In this document: positions 5,760-6,129 of the stretch, piece after piece
How the letters are laid out: each line of letters opens with the position of its first letter
Numbering within the stretch: the stretch's first letter is position 1
Assembly (NCBI GenBank): GCA_030639105.1
Contig: DAOWDI010000249.1
Coordinates: 1 to 6,129, forward strand
DNA length: 6,129 nucleotides
Origin: Gammaproteobacteria bacterium
GTDB taxonomy: Bacteria; Pseudomonadota; Gammaproteobacteria; Ga0077536
Direction of reading: 5' to 3'
Position numbers and translations under genes: made by a program
The notes under the pieces: model-generated
Told to the model about the DNA's origin: nothing
Seen by the model: the letters and a program-made list of their open reading frames with translations, nothing else
The model's database searches: none

Positions 5760-6129
5760 ATTCGAAGCTCACCGCACCGTCCGGATCTTCGTCGGGTGGT
5801 GCGCCAAAGCCCAGTGTACCGCTGCCGTTGAGGGTGTCTTCTTCGCGGCGTAAACGCTTGACGGTGCCGTTGTTCTCAACGATGACGATCCCGTTTATGC
5901 TTTCGTCGCGTAAGTTGAAGCGGCCATTGCGGTAGGTGATTTCAGCATGCTGGCGCGAAGTAAAATTGCCGTTGACGCGCAGATCGGCATAGCGGCCCCG
6001 GCCAATGCGGCAATGTGTCTGCTCGGCATCGACGCGAAAGGTCGTACCCTTGTAGTCGAGTATCAACGCAGTTTTCGCCGGTATCATCTGCGCTATTGGG
6101 ATCGCGCTGATCTGTGTCTCTTCGCCGGT
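5752..6129 (-). CDS. FHA-domain protein, C-terminal part (5' end outside window)
   Basis: The visible 125 residues form one forkhead-associated domain, a phosphothreonine-peptide binding fold. Counting from the window edge, the core signature is present: Gly43-Arg44 (CRIGRGRYADL), Ser58-Arg59-x-His61 (SRQHAEI) and Asn79-Gly80 in DESINGIVI, in the order and spacing expected, so phosphopeptide binding should be intact. The frame is open to the edge; an ATG at 6087 exists, but reading through it gives a plausible linker (GEETQISAIPIAQ), so I treat the gene as truncated by the window. A C-terminal FHA after such a linker is familiar from proteobacterial class III adenylate/guanylate cyclases, which is my best guess for the whole protein, though no cyclase residue is visible. 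An unrelated FHA fusion is the alternative. It ends in TGA 261 bp before the receptor ATG, with a hairpin just after the stop. Confidence 0.85.
   Translation of the reverse strand, partial: TGEETQISAIPIAQMIPAKTALILDYKGTTFRVDAEQTHCRIGRGRYADLRVNGNFTSRQHAEITYRNGRFNLRDESINGIVIVENNGTVKRLRREEDTLNGSGTLGFGAPPDEDPDGAVSFECG

Overview
The window looks like chromosomal DNA of a Gram-negative proteobacterium, most likely a gammaproteobacterium. It carries an aminopeptidase N very close in architecture to the Escherichia coli enzyme (the catalytic and specificity residues checked keep a constant offset of six), an outer-membrane TonB-dependent receptor, and the end of an FHA-domain protein of the kind found fused to class III nucleotidyl cyclases. 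The genus cannot be read from this stretch.

All well-supported genes are on the minus strand, so transcription runs from high to low coordinates. From the right edge: the 3' end of an FHA-domain gene (5752-6129, 5' part outside the window); a 260-bp gap with several short hairpins, a perfect DnaA-box sequence and a possible short hydrophobic ORF whose stop overlaps the next start; a complete TonB-dependent receptor gene (3344-5491); a 166-bp gap with a candidate promoter; a complete pepN (526-3177) ending in a strong hairpin that holds the stop codon in its loop; and a roughly 460-bp, AT-richer, mostly featureless stretch. At the far left edge another minus-strand gene may just begin (1-54).

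The receptor would move a scarce ligand across the outer membrane using TonB energy, and PepN would trim N-terminal residues from peptides in the cytoplasm. They lie in tandem with no convincing terminator between them, so partial co-transcription is possible, but a candidate internal promoter and the general housekeeping role of PepN argue against a dedicated two-gene system. The FHA protein is probably a separate signalling unit. I saw no RNA gene, CRISPR array, insertion sequence or mobile element, and no clear previously undescribed system. The points most worth checking are the 5491-5752 gap (DnaA box, ATGA overlap, nested hairpins) and the hairpin over the pepN stop codon.
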